From positions 868,001 to 932,000 of the forward strand of contig NZ_CP154625.1 of assembly GCF_051148895.1 (NCBI RefSeq): DNA of 64,000 bases, written 5' to 3'. A model generated the notes under the pieces. The model was not told the origin of the DNA, searched no databases, and saw only the letters and a list, made by a program, of their open reading frames with translations. Both the position numbers and the translations under genes were made by a program. Every line of letters begins with the position of its first letter. Within the stretch, counting starts at the first letter, position 1. Source of the DNA: Terrisporobacter vanillatitrophus (GTDB lineage Bacteria; Bacillota; Clostridia; Peptostreptococcales; Peptostreptococcaceae). Of this stretch, positions 25,180 to 33,090 are shown piece by piece.

Positions 25180-25231
25180 AAAGCTATCTTGATGAATGAT
25201 ACTATAATCATTACATAAAGATAGCTTTTTT
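25180..25231 (+). terminator. terminator 1 of three tandem hairpins
   Basis: AAAGCTATCTT and AAGATAGCTTT pair around a loop of about 28 bases, followed by T. It is the likely terminator of the acetyltransferase gene. Confidence 0.75.
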
Positions 25232-25243
25232 ACTTTAGATGCA

Positions 25244-25292
25244 AGAGTTGTTAAATGGTTAAATTTAACCATTTTAAAAAACAACTCTTTTT
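25244..25292 (+). repeat. hairpin 2, containing a 22-bp perfect palindrome
   Basis: Outer arms AGAGTTGTT and AACAACTCT enclose the perfect palindrome AAATGGTTAAA/TTTAACCATTT (25253-25274), and a short T run follows. As RNA it is a long hairpin terminator; as DNA the palindrome could bind a dimeric regulator. Confidence 0.6.
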
Positions 25293-25318
25293 AGGGAAAT
25301 TTAAAAAGATGTATTGTA

Positions 25319-25352
25319 TTATCACAGCTATTTGGGGGAGCTGTGATTTTTA
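25319..25352 (+). terminator. terminator 3 of three tandem hairpins
   Basis: ATCACAGCT (25321-25329) and AGCTGTGAT (25339-25347) form a perfect 9-bp stem followed by TTTTATTTT. No gene lies between this and hairpin 1. The rest of 25353-25549 is AT-rich with no further feature seen. Confidence 0.7.
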
Positions 25353-25549
25353 TTTTGATATAAATATAATTTCTATTATATTTATAAAAATCCTTCTATG
25401 ATAAAAAAGAATTATATTTTAAAAAAATTTCATAAATATAAAAAACTTTAAGATTTGGAAATGACTTCTTGTTTTTATTAGTAATAAAAATATGTTCACG
25501 TGGAAATCTATAATAAACCTATATTATTGTAGAAAAGAAGGAGGCAAAA

Positions 25550-25747
25550 ATGAGAAAAGTAAAACAAAGTAGAAGAGAACTACGTGAAAGTGATATAAAT
25601 AATTTTGTTAATCATGCAAGAACCTTTGAAGAATTAACGGATTTAATAGAAGATGAGAATGAAAAAGTAATTAAAAAAGTAAAAAAAGAAGAAAATCTAA
25701 AACTACCTTCTTATGAAGAAGTACATTATAGAAATGATAAATTTTAA
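25550..25747 (+). CDS. small charged hypothetical protein
   Basis: A 65-residue protein with an AAGGAGG site at ideal spacing, and its own terminator 8 bases after the stop. It is highly charged (MRKVKQSRRELRESD at the start, a KVIKKVKKEE stretch at 45-54) and predicted helical. No known domain. The clean ribosome binding site and terminator make it a likely real gene. Confidence 0.6.
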   Translation: MRKVKQSRRELRESDINNFVNHARTFEELTDLIEDENEKVIKKVKKEENLKLPSYEEVHYRNDKF

Positions 25748-25752
25748 TATAG

Positions 25753-25786
25753 AAACTACTGGCGAAATAATGTCAGTAGTTTTTTA
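25753..25786 (+). terminator. Rho-independent terminator
   Basis: AACTACTG (25754-25761) and CAGTAGTT (25774-25781) form an 8-bp stem followed by a T run, just after the small charged protein gene. Confidence 0.85.
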
Positions 25787-25984
25787 CCATTTAAGAACTA
25801 CTATAAATATGTAAAAAATGGTAAAAAATTATAATGTTATGTTATAATAAGTTGAAATAATAACTATTGATACAAATTAAACAAAGAATGTTAAAATAAT
25901 TTGATAAAAATTTATAAGATACATAACATAAATAGGACCAGGTTATTTGTATAATTAAATTCGTATGGTTATTTTTCCCATGTC

Positions 25985-26055
25985 AATTATCTATAAAAAT
26001 ATGATAAAATATTTCAGATATAGATAATTAACGGACTTTTACATTTGGGTAAAAG
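25985..26055 (+). promoter_or_regulatory. structured leader of udk
   Basis: Two hairpins precede udk: AATTATCTATA (25985-25995) with TATAGATAATT (26019-26029), and CTTTTAC (26036-26042) with GTAAAAG (26049-26055). Neither has a proper T tail, so they are not plain terminators. The 200 bases before them (25787-25984) show nothing else. They may control udk RNA stability or translation; no known riboswitch class recognised. Confidence 0.4.
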
Positions 26056-26090
26056 TAAGTGTAAAAATATATGAGTAGGTGGAAGATAAT

Positions 26091-26705
26091 ATGAAACAAG
26101 TGAGTGTTGTTGGTATAGCAGGTGGAACTGCATCAGGAAAATCAACTATAGTAAGTTATATTAAAGAGTTTTTTAAGGATGATATAGAGTTAATTTGTCA
26201 TGATAGCTACTACAAAGCTAATAATGATAAAACTCTTGAAGAAAGAAAAAATTTAAACTACGATCATCCATCATCTTTTGAAACAAAAAGAATGATAGAA
26301 GACATAAAAAAAATAAAAGCGGGAAATGAAATAGAAGTTCCTGTTTATGATTATACTAAACATACTAGAGCTAAAGAAACAGTGCTTGCTCACCCTAAAA
26401 AAGTTATTATAGTAGAAGGAATACTAATATTTGAAGATCCTGAACTTAGAGATCTGATGGATATAAAAGTATTTGTTGATACAGATGCAGATGAACGTTT
26501 AATGCGTCGTATATTAAGAGATACAAAGGAAAGAGGAAGAAGTGTTGAGTCAGTATTAGCACAATATGTTAATACTGTAAAACCAATGCATGAGCAATTT
26601 GTAGAACCTTCTAAAAAGCATGCTGATATAATAATACCAAGAGGTGGAGAGAATACTACAGGTATACATATCCTACAAGAGCATTTAAAATTAATATTAG
26701 GATAA
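26091..26705 (+). CDS. udk: uridine kinase
   Basis: The ATG at 26091 fits the AGGTGG site; an in-frame GTG at 26079 overlaps that site. The 204-residue enzyme phosphorylates uridine and cytidine in pyrimidine salvage. GIAGGTASGKST (about residues 8-19) is the P-loop, CHDSYYK and LNYDHPSSFET are substrate-binding blocks, and the lid region has RRILRDTKERGRS. Length matches bacterial Udk. Monocistronic, with a terminator at 26711-26748. Confidence 0.9.
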   Translation: MKQVSVVGIAGGTASGKSTIVSYIKEFFKDDIELICHDSYYKANNDKTLEERKNLNYDHPSSFETKRMIEDIKKIKAGNEIEVPVYDYTKHTRAKETVLAHPKKVIIVEGILIFEDPELRDLMDIKVFVDTDADERLMRRILRDTKERGRSVESVLAQYVNTVKPMHEQFVEPSKKHADIIIPRGGENTTGIHILQEHLKLILG

Positions 26706-26710
26706 TTACT

Positions 26711-26748
26711 AAAAGCAGTTTATTATGAATTTAATAAGCTGCTTTTTT
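26711..26748 (+). terminator. udk terminator
   Basis: AAAAGCAG and CTGCTTTT pair, extended by TATTA/TAATA, and end in a T run. Confidence 0.85.
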
Positions 26749-26855
26749 ATCGCTCCTTAACAAATTGTAATTATAACTCTATAGGAATTATTTGTAAATT
26801 ATAATATAATAAAATGAGTTAATAACTTAATTTGTTTTAAAGGGGGGGAATTTTA

Positions 26856-27347
26856 ATGAAATATGAAAAATTAAGCAAGAAATCTATAAGTTGTATGTTT
26901 GTAGCCTCATTGGTACAATTTTTAATTACTAGTAGTATTTTATTTGTGATTTGGCTTATATTTGGTCATCACTTTTCACAAATTGTTGTAAATATTATGA
27001 TAGGATTAGTTTTATTAGATTTTTTATATTTAATAGTATCACCAAAAATAAGATACGAAAGATATAGATATTCTATTACAGAAGATGCTATTGATGTTAA
27101 AGAAGGATTTATCTTTATAAAAAGAGGTATAGTTCCTATAGAAAGACTTCACAAAATAGCCATAGAAAAAGGTCCTATTGATAGGATGTTTAAATTGTCA
27201 AAAGTAATTGTTACTACAGCTGGTGGAGATGTTACAATTAGATTTTTAGAAGATGAAAAGTCTGAATTTATAGCTGATACTCTTAAGAAAAAAATAAATG
27301 AAGTAGCTATAGAATCAAGATTAGAGAAACAGGACAATTTATTATAA
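26856..27347 (+). CDS. bPH2 membrane protein, YdbS-like
   Basis: A 163-residue protein with two N-terminal membrane segments (about 14-38 and 42-62) and a C-terminal bacterial PH (bPH2, DUF304) domain. The domain reads YRYSITEDAIDVKEGFIFIK, then RGIVPIERLHKIAIEKGPID and GGDVTIRFLED. It corresponds to Bacillus YdbS, which acts with YdbT in resistance to some antimicrobial peptides. It has an AAAGGGGGGG ribosome binding site and sits 13 bases upstream of the ydbT-like gene. Confidence 0.82.
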   Translation: MKYEKLSKKSISCMFVASLVQFLITSSILFVIWLIFGHHFSQIVVNIMIGLVLLDFLYLIVSPKIRYERYRYSITEDAIDVKEGFIFIKRGIVPIERLHKIAIEKGPIDRMFKLSKVIVTTAGGDVTIRFLEDEKSEFIADTLKKKINEVAIESRLEKQDNLL

Positions 27348-27360
27348 GGGGGTGGCATTT

Positions 27361-28842
27361 ATGAGTGAAGAAAAATTTAGATGTCATCCAAGTATTATTG
27401 TTGAAAAAGCATGTGGAGTTATTACAGCATTGTTTTTTTTATTTTTTACAAACTTAGATGATTTGGAAGAAATGGCAAAAGGAGGATATAATAGTGAAAA
27501 TTTATTAATTTTAGGAGCTATTCTTGGAGTTTTAGCTCTGATTTTAATTTACAATATTGTGGTTTGGGCTAAAACCTTTATAACCATAGAAGAAAATACA
27601 ATAATTATTCAAAGAAATACAATTAATTCTAAGGAAAATACATTTGGAATTAAAAATATATCAAATATAAATTTGGAGCAAAATGTTTTTGAAAGAATAA
27701 TTGGAACTTATAAAATAAAAATTGATACAGATAGCTTATCTACAGCCAATTCAACAGATATAGAAATTTTACTTTCTAAGAAGCATGCTTATGATTTTAA
27801 AAATAAAGTTTTATCTCTTATGAATAATGAAAAATTAAAGAACGTACAGAGTGATGAAAATAATATAAATATTAACTCATTAGGAGATGAAATCTATTTT
27901 GATTATGAAAATATAGAGTATGACATAGTTTATTCTGTAAATGATGTATTAAAGCATTGTTTTTATAATCTATCATTATTTGGCTTTATATTTAACTTAG
28001 GGATGATAGGATTTGTAGCATTTACTTCAGTTGGAATTGATGGTGTTAAAGGTTTTTTTGCACTGGCCCTAGTATTAATTACTTCTTGTATTTCTATACT
28101 TAAATTCTTTTTTGGAGATTTAATTAGATATTATAATTTTTCGATTAAACGTGAAAAAGACAAGCTTTACATAAGTTATGGTTTATTAAAAATGAAAAAG
28201 TTTGCTGTACCAATAAACAGAATTAACGCTTTAAATATTAAACAATCCTGCATATCTAGAGTATTTAAAAAATATCAAAGTGATATAGTAACCATTGGTG
28301 TAGGAGACGATAAGTCTGAAGGGTCTCAAATTTTATTGTCTAGCAATAAAGAAGACTTTATAAGAAATATGCAAATTTTACTTCCAGAGTTAAATTTGGA
28401 AGAATACTTAAACTTAGAAAGAGAATCGAAAAATCATCATATAATAAAGATTATTGAGATTATATTTGGAACAATATTCTGTTCTTTAATTTTATATTGT
28501 ATTTATAAGTTTGACACAGGTCTTTCACCATTACTATTTTTAGGAATTGATTTTTTAATATTTTTAATTTTAGTATTATCTTATTATATGTCCTATATAA
28601 CTTGCGGACTTTATATGGGGAATGATAGTATGTCTGTGTCTTGGGGAGTTTTTGCTAAAAAAATTAGTATTATTAAATATGAAAAAGTACAGTATATGAA
28701 TGTTAGAGAAACACCTGTAAGTAGTAAGTTAGGCCTGTGTAGAGGAGAGCTTCATATTTTAGCCAGCCTTGGTAATGGTATAAGAACTTTAGGATACTAT
28801 AATAGTAGTTTATTTGAAAAACTAAAAGATAAAATTTTATAG
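27361..28842 (+). CDS. bPH2 membrane protein, YdbT-like
   Basis: The ATG at 27361 follows AAGGGGGTGG; an in-frame GTG nine bases earlier overlaps the site. The 493-residue protein has paired membrane segments near 20-40 and 55-80, 200-250 and 365-420, each followed by a bPH2 domain (about 75-160, 255-345, 420-490). That three-fold TM-PH layout is that of YdbT. KYEKVQYMNVRETPVSSKLG followed by CRGELHILAS is the characteristic C-terminal PH block. It probably forms a membrane complex with the preceding YdbS-like protein. Confidence 0.82.
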   Translation: MSEEKFRCHPSIIVEKACGVITALFFLFFTNLDDLEEMAKGGYNSENLLILGAILGVLALILIYNIVVWAKTFITIEENTIIIQRNTINSKENTFGIKNISNINLEQNVFERIIGTYKIKIDTDSLSTANSTDIEILLSKKHAYDFKNKVLSLMNNEKLKNVQSDENNININSLGDEIYFDYENIEYDIVYSVNDVLKHCFYNLSLFGFIFNLGMIGFVAFTSVGIDGVKGFFALALVLITSCISILKFFFGDLIRYYNFSIKREKDKLYISYGLLKMKKFAVPINRINALNIKQSCISRVFKKYQSDIVTIGVGDDKSEGSQILLSSNKEDFIRNMQILLPELNLEEYLNLERESKNHHIIKIIEIIFGTIFCSLILYCIYKFDTGLSPLLFLGIDFLIFLILVLSYYMSYITCGLYMGNDSMSVSWGVFAKKISIIKYEKVQYMNVRETPVSSKLGLCRGELHILASLGNGIRTLGYYNSSLFEKLKDKIL

Positions 28843-28848
28843 TTAATT

Positions 28849-28894
28849 ATCAGATGAAAACTAATGTAACCTTAGAATTCATCTGATTTTTTTA
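28849..28894. terminator. bidirectional terminator
   Basis: ATCAGATGAA (28849-28858) and TTCATCTGAT (28878-28887) pair, with T on the + side. It separates the YdbT-like gene from the converging DUF2812 gene and overlaps the end of the latter. Confidence 0.75.
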
Positions 28895-29399
28895 ATTTAT
28901 GATATTTTATAAAAGTTGGTATATTTACAGCAAAAACTATTATGGTTACTAAAATTAACAGCAAAGCAAAAGTTTTATCTGTAGATCCTTTAGGAGAATA
29001 TAAAATATTTAGTATTGAAAAAGAAATTAACAATATAAATGCAAAAAATCTAAATATTAATATTCGTTTAAAATAATAAATCTTAGATTGCACATTAGAA
29101 AATATACTAAGTTTACCTAACAACTTCTTTCTTCTGAAAAATACCCAATTTCTATAGTGGCATACATATTCAACGCTCCACTCATCTTCTAAATAATTAA
29201 GAAAGTCCTCTTGGTTAGGAGAAGAAGAAAGGTTTTCTAACAACTCAAGGAAGTAATGATATTCATCTGGATTACATTTTTCAAAATTATATTTACAAAA
29301 GCTACAACCATTTAAAGCATAGCCCTTTGAACACATTATATTTATCCATTTTTCTTTTTTCTCATATTCACCAAGTGCAAAAAATTTATAAATAATCAT
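28872..29399 (-). CDS. DUF2812 domain membrane protein
   Basis: A 175-residue protein. Residues 1-110 carry the DUF2812 domain: YKFFALGEYEKKEKWINIM, NEW-type region EDEWSVEYVCHYRNWVFFRR. Two membrane segments follow at about 112-132 and 142-160. Such proteins usually pair with a PadR-type regulator; none is present here. Function unknown. Ribosome binding site GGAGGG on the minus strand. Confidence 0.75.
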   Translation of the reverse strand: MIIYKFFALGEYEKKEKWINIMCSKGYALNGCSFCKYNFEKCNPDEYHYFLELLENLSSSPNQEDFLNYLEDEWSVEYVCHYRNWVFFRRKKLLGKLSIFSNVQSKIYYFKRILIFRFFAFILLISFSILNILYSPKGSTDKTFALLLILVTIIVFAVNIPTFIKYHKLKKSDEF

Positions 29400-29615
29400 A
29401 AGAGCCCTCCAATTAAAGCCTGAGAATAGTTAAATGTGTTATATTTATATGATTTTTTATTTTATATAATAAGTATAGAACCATATTTAGCATATGTTAA
29501 GTATAAAGAATTTAATTTTTTAATTAAACTAAATTAAAGACTTTTTATATATAATGATTTAAAATTGTAATATAGTATAAGAATGTAAAATTAATAAATG
29601 AAGTGAGGTATTGTA

Positions 29616-29936
29616 ATGATTTGTAGAGAATGCGGTGCGATGATTAAACATAACGAGGAATACTGTAGGAAGTGTGGCGCTTTAGTAATTAATTTTAATA
29701 AAAGTGAAAACAAGAGTTTGAAAGATATATGTATTGAAAATAACGCAAGAGGAAAATGGCAAAGCTTTATAAATAAAATTAGTAATAAAGATATAAAAGG
29801 TCATAAGGTTAAAGAAGTTAATAAATATAATTTAAATACAAATGATTTAGGTAATTTAGTTAATAAATATAGCAAATCAGTAAAAAAAATATTGTCTGAA
29901 GAGTATTACGCAAAAGAAAATAAGCTAAAAAAATAA
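29616..29936 (+). CDS. zinc-ribbon protein
   Basis: A 106-residue protein whose first 25 residues form a zinc ribbon: MICRECGAMIKH ... YCRKCGALV, with two CxxC pairs. The remainder is lysine-rich and low in complexity, with no membrane segment. Proteins with this N-terminal ribbon often have membrane or regulatory tails; here the tail is short, so it may be truncated or a distinct small protein. Ribosome binding site AGTGAGG. The IS1182 element begins about 55 bases downstream. Confidence 0.7.
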   Translation: MICRECGAMIKHNEEYCRKCGALVINFNKSENKSLKDICIENNARGKWQSFINKISNKDIKGHKVKEVNKYNLNTNDLGNLVNKYSKSVKKILSEEYYAKENKLKK

Positions 29937-30041
29937 GGAATTGAAATTAAGAATAATCTAATTTATAAAAATAGACAATAGTAAATTAAAAGGGGCTGTC
30001 GCACTAAAAAAATAGGGCGATGCCCTTTTTGCATAAAAAAA

Positions 30042-30076
30042 TAAATCCCAAGTTCAAAAGATCTTGGGATTTTTGT
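30042..30076 (+). terminator. hairpin terminator upstream of the transposase
   Basis: AATCCCAAG and CTTGGGATT form a perfect 9-bp stem followed by TTTTG. Lying inside the element before the transposase start, it would block read-through transcription from outside and keep transposase expression low. Confidence 0.8.
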
Positions 30077-30087
30077 ATAATTATTTT

Positions 30088-31716
30088 ATGACCAAACAAA
30101 ATATTATACAAATTGATTATACTAAGTATGGTGATAATTATCAATTAAAATTACCACTAGAGATTGATTATTTAATTCCAAAAGATGATTCAGTGAGGTT
30201 ATTAAGTCAAACTATAGAGGAGATGAATTTAGAAAAGTTATATCAGACTTATTCTCGAATTAGAGAAAATACAATAACCCCAAGAGAAATGTTAAAAATC
30301 ATTGTTTACGGATATATGAATAGCTTATATTCTTCAAGAAAAATAGAAAATGCATGCAAAAGAGATGTTAATTTTATGTATCTTTTAGGCGGAGCCTCCG
30401 CTCCAGATCATTCAACAATTGCCAGATTTCGTAGTATACATTTCGCACCAGTATCTGAAGAATTACTTGTCCAATTAGCAAATATGCTTGCAGATAAAAA
30501 TGAAATTTCAAAAGAAACAATATTTATAGATGGTACTAAAATAGAAGCGTCATCTAATAGATATACTTTTGTTTGGAAAAAAGCTGTAACAAAAAATATG
30601 CAAAAAATGATGGATAAAATACCTAATTTCGTTTTAAAATGTGAACAAGATTTTGGTATCAAATTAATTTATAAAAACAAAATCAAAATGCATCATCTAA
30701 AAAAATTACTAAAAAAACTTAAGAAAATAGCAAATGAAGAAGATGTTGTATTTGTTTATGGTAAAGGTAAAAGAAAATCGCCTATTCAAAAATCTATTGA
30801 AGAATTAGATAGCTATATTGATAGATTAAAAAAATACACTAAAGATTTACATATAATGGGTGAACGTAATAGCTACTCTAAAACAGATAAAGATGCCACT
30901 TTCATGAGAATGAAGGAAGATCATATGAAAAATGGTCAATTAAAACCTGCTTACAACGTTCAGTTTGGAGTTGATTCTGAATATATAGTCTGGATAAGTG
31001 CAGGACCTCAACCAGCTGACACAACTACTCTAATACCATTTTTACAAAATGCAGAGTCATATTTAAGTTTTAAATATCCTAAAGTAATAACTGATTCAGG
31101 ATATGAAAGTGAAGAAAACTATGTACATCTAGAAAAAAATGGACAACAATCATTTATAAAACCAGCTAATTATGAAATTAGTAAAACAAGAAAATATAAA
31201 AATGATATTGGTAGAATGGATAATATGTCTTACAACGATAAAGATGACTATTATCTATGTAAAAACAATAAGAAATTAACTGTTACTAGCACAAAAACCA
31301 GAAAAAGTACAACTGGATACAAGTGTGAAATAACTTGTTATATGTGCGAAGATTGTAAAGGATGTCAATTTAAAACTAAATGCATTAAAGGAAATAACTG
31401 TAAAACTCCTTTAGAAGATAGAACTAAAAAACTTAATATTTCAAAAGTATTTAATGAAAAACGTAAAGGAAATTTACAAAGAATAGTGAGTACCGAAGGT
31501 ATTCAACTAAGAATGAATAGAAGTATTCAAGCCGAAGGAGCATTCGCTCAAATAAAACAAAACATGGAATTTAGAAGGTTTTTATGTAAAGGTGAAAAAA
31601 ATATTTTAGCGGAATGTATTTTATTAGGAATGGCTTATAACATAAATAAATTGCATAATAAAATACAAAATGGAAAATGTAAAACATCCCTTCATCCTTT
31701 AAAGAAAATCGCTTAA
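30088..31716 (+). CDS. IS1182-family transposase, intact
   Basis: This uses the ATG at 30088 (a TTG lies 24 bases upstream, inside the terminator tail) and gives 542 residues, full length for the family. The N-terminal part (about 60-150) is the DUF772 helical domain (RENTITPREMLKIIVYGYM). Catalytic residues of the DDE fold are the Asp in IFIDGTKIEAS, the Asp in VITDSGYESEE and the Glu in QAEGAFAQIKQNMEFRR. A cysteine-rich insertion with CYMCEDCKGCQFKTKC precedes the Glu. No frameshift or stop, so the element may still be active. Confidence 0.92.
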   Translation: MTKQNIIQIDYTKYGDNYQLKLPLEIDYLIPKDDSVRLLSQTIEEMNLEKLYQTYSRIRENTITPREMLKIIVYGYMNSLYSSRKIENACKRDVNFMYLLGGASAPDHSTIARFRSIHFAPVSEELLVQLANMLADKNEISKETIFIDGTKIEASSNRYTFVWKKAVTKNMQKMMDKIPNFVLKCEQDFGIKLIYKNKIKMHHLKKLLKKLKKIANEEDVVFVYGKGKRKSPIQKSIEELDSYIDRLKKYTKDLHIMGERNSYSKTDKDATFMRMKEDHMKNGQLKPAYNVQFGVDSEYIVWISAGPQPADTTTLIPFLQNAESYLSFKYPKVITDSGYESEENYVHLEKNGQQSFIKPANYEISKTRKYKNDIGRMDNMSYNDKDDYYLCKNNKKLTVTSTKTRKSTTGYKCEITCYMCEDCKGCQFKTKCIKGNNCKTPLEDRTKKLNISKVFNEKRKGNLQRIVSTEGIQLRMNRSIQAEGAFAQIKQNMEFRRFLCKGEKNILAECILLGMAYNINKLHNKIQNGKCKTSLHPLKKIA

Positions 31717-31739
31717 TTTTAATATAGATAGCTAAAAAA

Positions 31740-31763
31740 ACGGTATTTCAAATACCTTTATTT
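31740..31763 (+). terminator. short terminator after the transposase
   Basis: GGTATTT and AAATACC pair almost without a loop and lie directly after the transposase stop, followed by TTTATTT. Confidence 0.5.
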
Positions 31764-31882
31764 GTCATGCTTATTTTTAGTAAATATAAGTGAAATAAAA
31801 TTATTTTCAGTAGTTTTGAGTTTTAAATAAGTAAAAAGGAGCTATCGCCCAACGATTTTTCAATCGTTTATGCGACAGCCTC

Positions 31883-32345
31883 TTTTTTTATCTTCAAAAT
31901 AACAAAATATTACAATTTACTTAGGACAAATTATTTCACCAAAAAATTTATGAAAATTTAAATTTATATTAAATGAATTTATTATTAATATTAGTATATT
32001 TCAATTATAAAAATCATATTAAATAAGAAAACGGTTAGACATACTAAACTTTTTAATAATTAATATAAACATTTAAAAAGGTGAAAATAATAAAAACAAG
32101 CTATTTACAGGCTTTTAAAGTTTATCGAAAAAAATAAAAAAACAAAAAAGCTATTGAAAAATAGCTTTAAATTATATATAATATCTATTGGTGTTTAGAA
32201 ATTATAAACTTAATGTTTACCTATAATAACATGGAAAGTAAAAACTAAGTTGAATTTATTAAACTAAAAATTTACTAATAATAAAAATAAAAATCGACAT
32301 AAAATTATTGAAATGAATTTTATATGATAAAAGGGAGGTGTTGCT
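31883..32345 (+). other. gene-free AT-rich region before the pot locus
   Basis: No reading frame with a ribosome binding site occurs in these 463 bases. A short hairpin (AAAGCTATT with AATAGCTTT, about 32147-32167) lies in the middle. The promoter of the regulator gene at 32346 must lie in the right part, but no clear -35/-10 pair was found. Binding sites for the XRE regulator may be present but were not recognised. Confidence 0.6.
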
Positions 32346-32885
32346 ATGGATATAGGTGGAAAAATTAAACGAATGAGAATAGAAAAGCAACTGACCCAAG
32401 AAGAATTGGCAAACAGATGCGAACTATCCAAGGGATTTATATCTCAACTTGAAAATAATTTAACGTCACCCTCTATTGCAACCTTAATAGATATATTAGA
32501 TATCTTAGGAACAAATTTAAGAGAGTTTTTCAATGAAATAAGCGATGAAAAAATCACCTTTACAAAGGATGATATGTTCGAAACGGAAGACGAAGATCTA
32601 AAATACACATTAAAATGGTTAGTTCCAAATTCACAAAAAAATGATATGGAACCTATAATAATAACCCTACAACCAGGTGGACAATATAAAGAAGATAAGC
32701 CGCATGAAGGTGAAGAATTCGGATATGTTCTAACGGGTTCAATATTCCTTCATTTAGGAGATAAGAAAAATAAAGTAAGAAAGGGCGAGAGTTTTTACTT
32801 TAAGCCTAGAGCTAATCACTATATTTCTAACCCAGGTAAAAACGAAGCGAAAGTGGTTTGGGTAAGTACACCACCAATGTTTTAA
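32346..32885 (+). CDS. XRE-family regulator with cupin domain (polyamine regulator type)
   Basis: A 179-residue protein. Residues 5-60 form a helix-turn-helix: IGGKIKRMRIEKQLTQEELA, then SKGFISQLENNLTSPSIATL. Residues about 105-178 form a cupin: EPIIITLQPGGQ, then PHEGEEFGYVLTGSIFLHLG and ANHYISNPGKNEAKVVWVSTPP. This is the PuuR-like architecture that commonly sits first in pot operons of Firmicutes and senses polyamines or related ligands. It has a GGGAGGTG site, and potA starts about 200 bases downstream after a tandem repeat. Confidence 0.88.
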   Translation: MDIGGKIKRMRIEKQLTQEELANRCELSKGFISQLENNLTSPSIATLIDILDILGTNLREFFNEISDEKITFTKDDMFETEDEDLKYTLKWLVPNSQKNDMEPIIITLQPGGQYKEDKPHEGEEFGYVLTGSIFLHLGDKKNKVRKGESFYFKPRANHYISNPGKNEAKVVWVSTPPMF

Positions 32886-32904
32886 TAGGGACGACACAAT
32901 ACAA

Positions 32905-33068
32905 CTCCTTGACGTCATGAGCAAAGCAAATTTTAAGCAACGGAGTTGTCTGAAGCCATAGGGAAGACATCTCCTTGACGTCATGAGCGAAGGGAATTTT
33001 AAATAACGGAGTTGTGTGAAGCCATAGCGAAGACATCTCGTTGACGTTATGAGCGAAGGGAATTTTTT
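32905..33068 (+). repeat. 66-bp tandem repeat, 2.5 units, hairpin forming
   Basis: Units start at CTCC 32905, CTCC 32971 and CTCG 33037, exactly 66 bases apart; the third is incomplete and decays after GAAGGGAATTTT. Each unit reads CTCCTTGACGTCATGAGC, a GAAG..AATTTTAA core, then CGGAGTTGT and TGAAGCCATAG. A hairpin bridges neighbouring units: GGAG-T-TGTCT (32942-32951) pairs with AGACA-T-CTCC (32966-32974). A related copy is at 48536-48616. Because 66 is a multiple of three, artificial minus-strand frames run through it. It lies in the transcript between the regulator and potA. Confidence 0.9.
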
Positions 33069-33090
33069 AGAATAAAAGAGGTGTTTATAT

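Larger units (their letters stand above)
29992..31882 (+). mobile_element. complete IS1182-family insertion sequence
   Basis: The left terminus GGGGCTGTCGCA and the reverse complement of the right terminus, GAGGCTGTCGCA, are matching inverted repeats 1.89 kb apart. Inside lies an intact 542-residue IS1182-type transposase. Both ends also carry a GGGCGAT motif within the first 50 bases. The flanks are A/T runs, so a target duplication cannot be recognised. Subterminal hairpins are noted separately. The element inserted between the zinc-ribbon gene and the pot locus. Confidence 0.88.
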
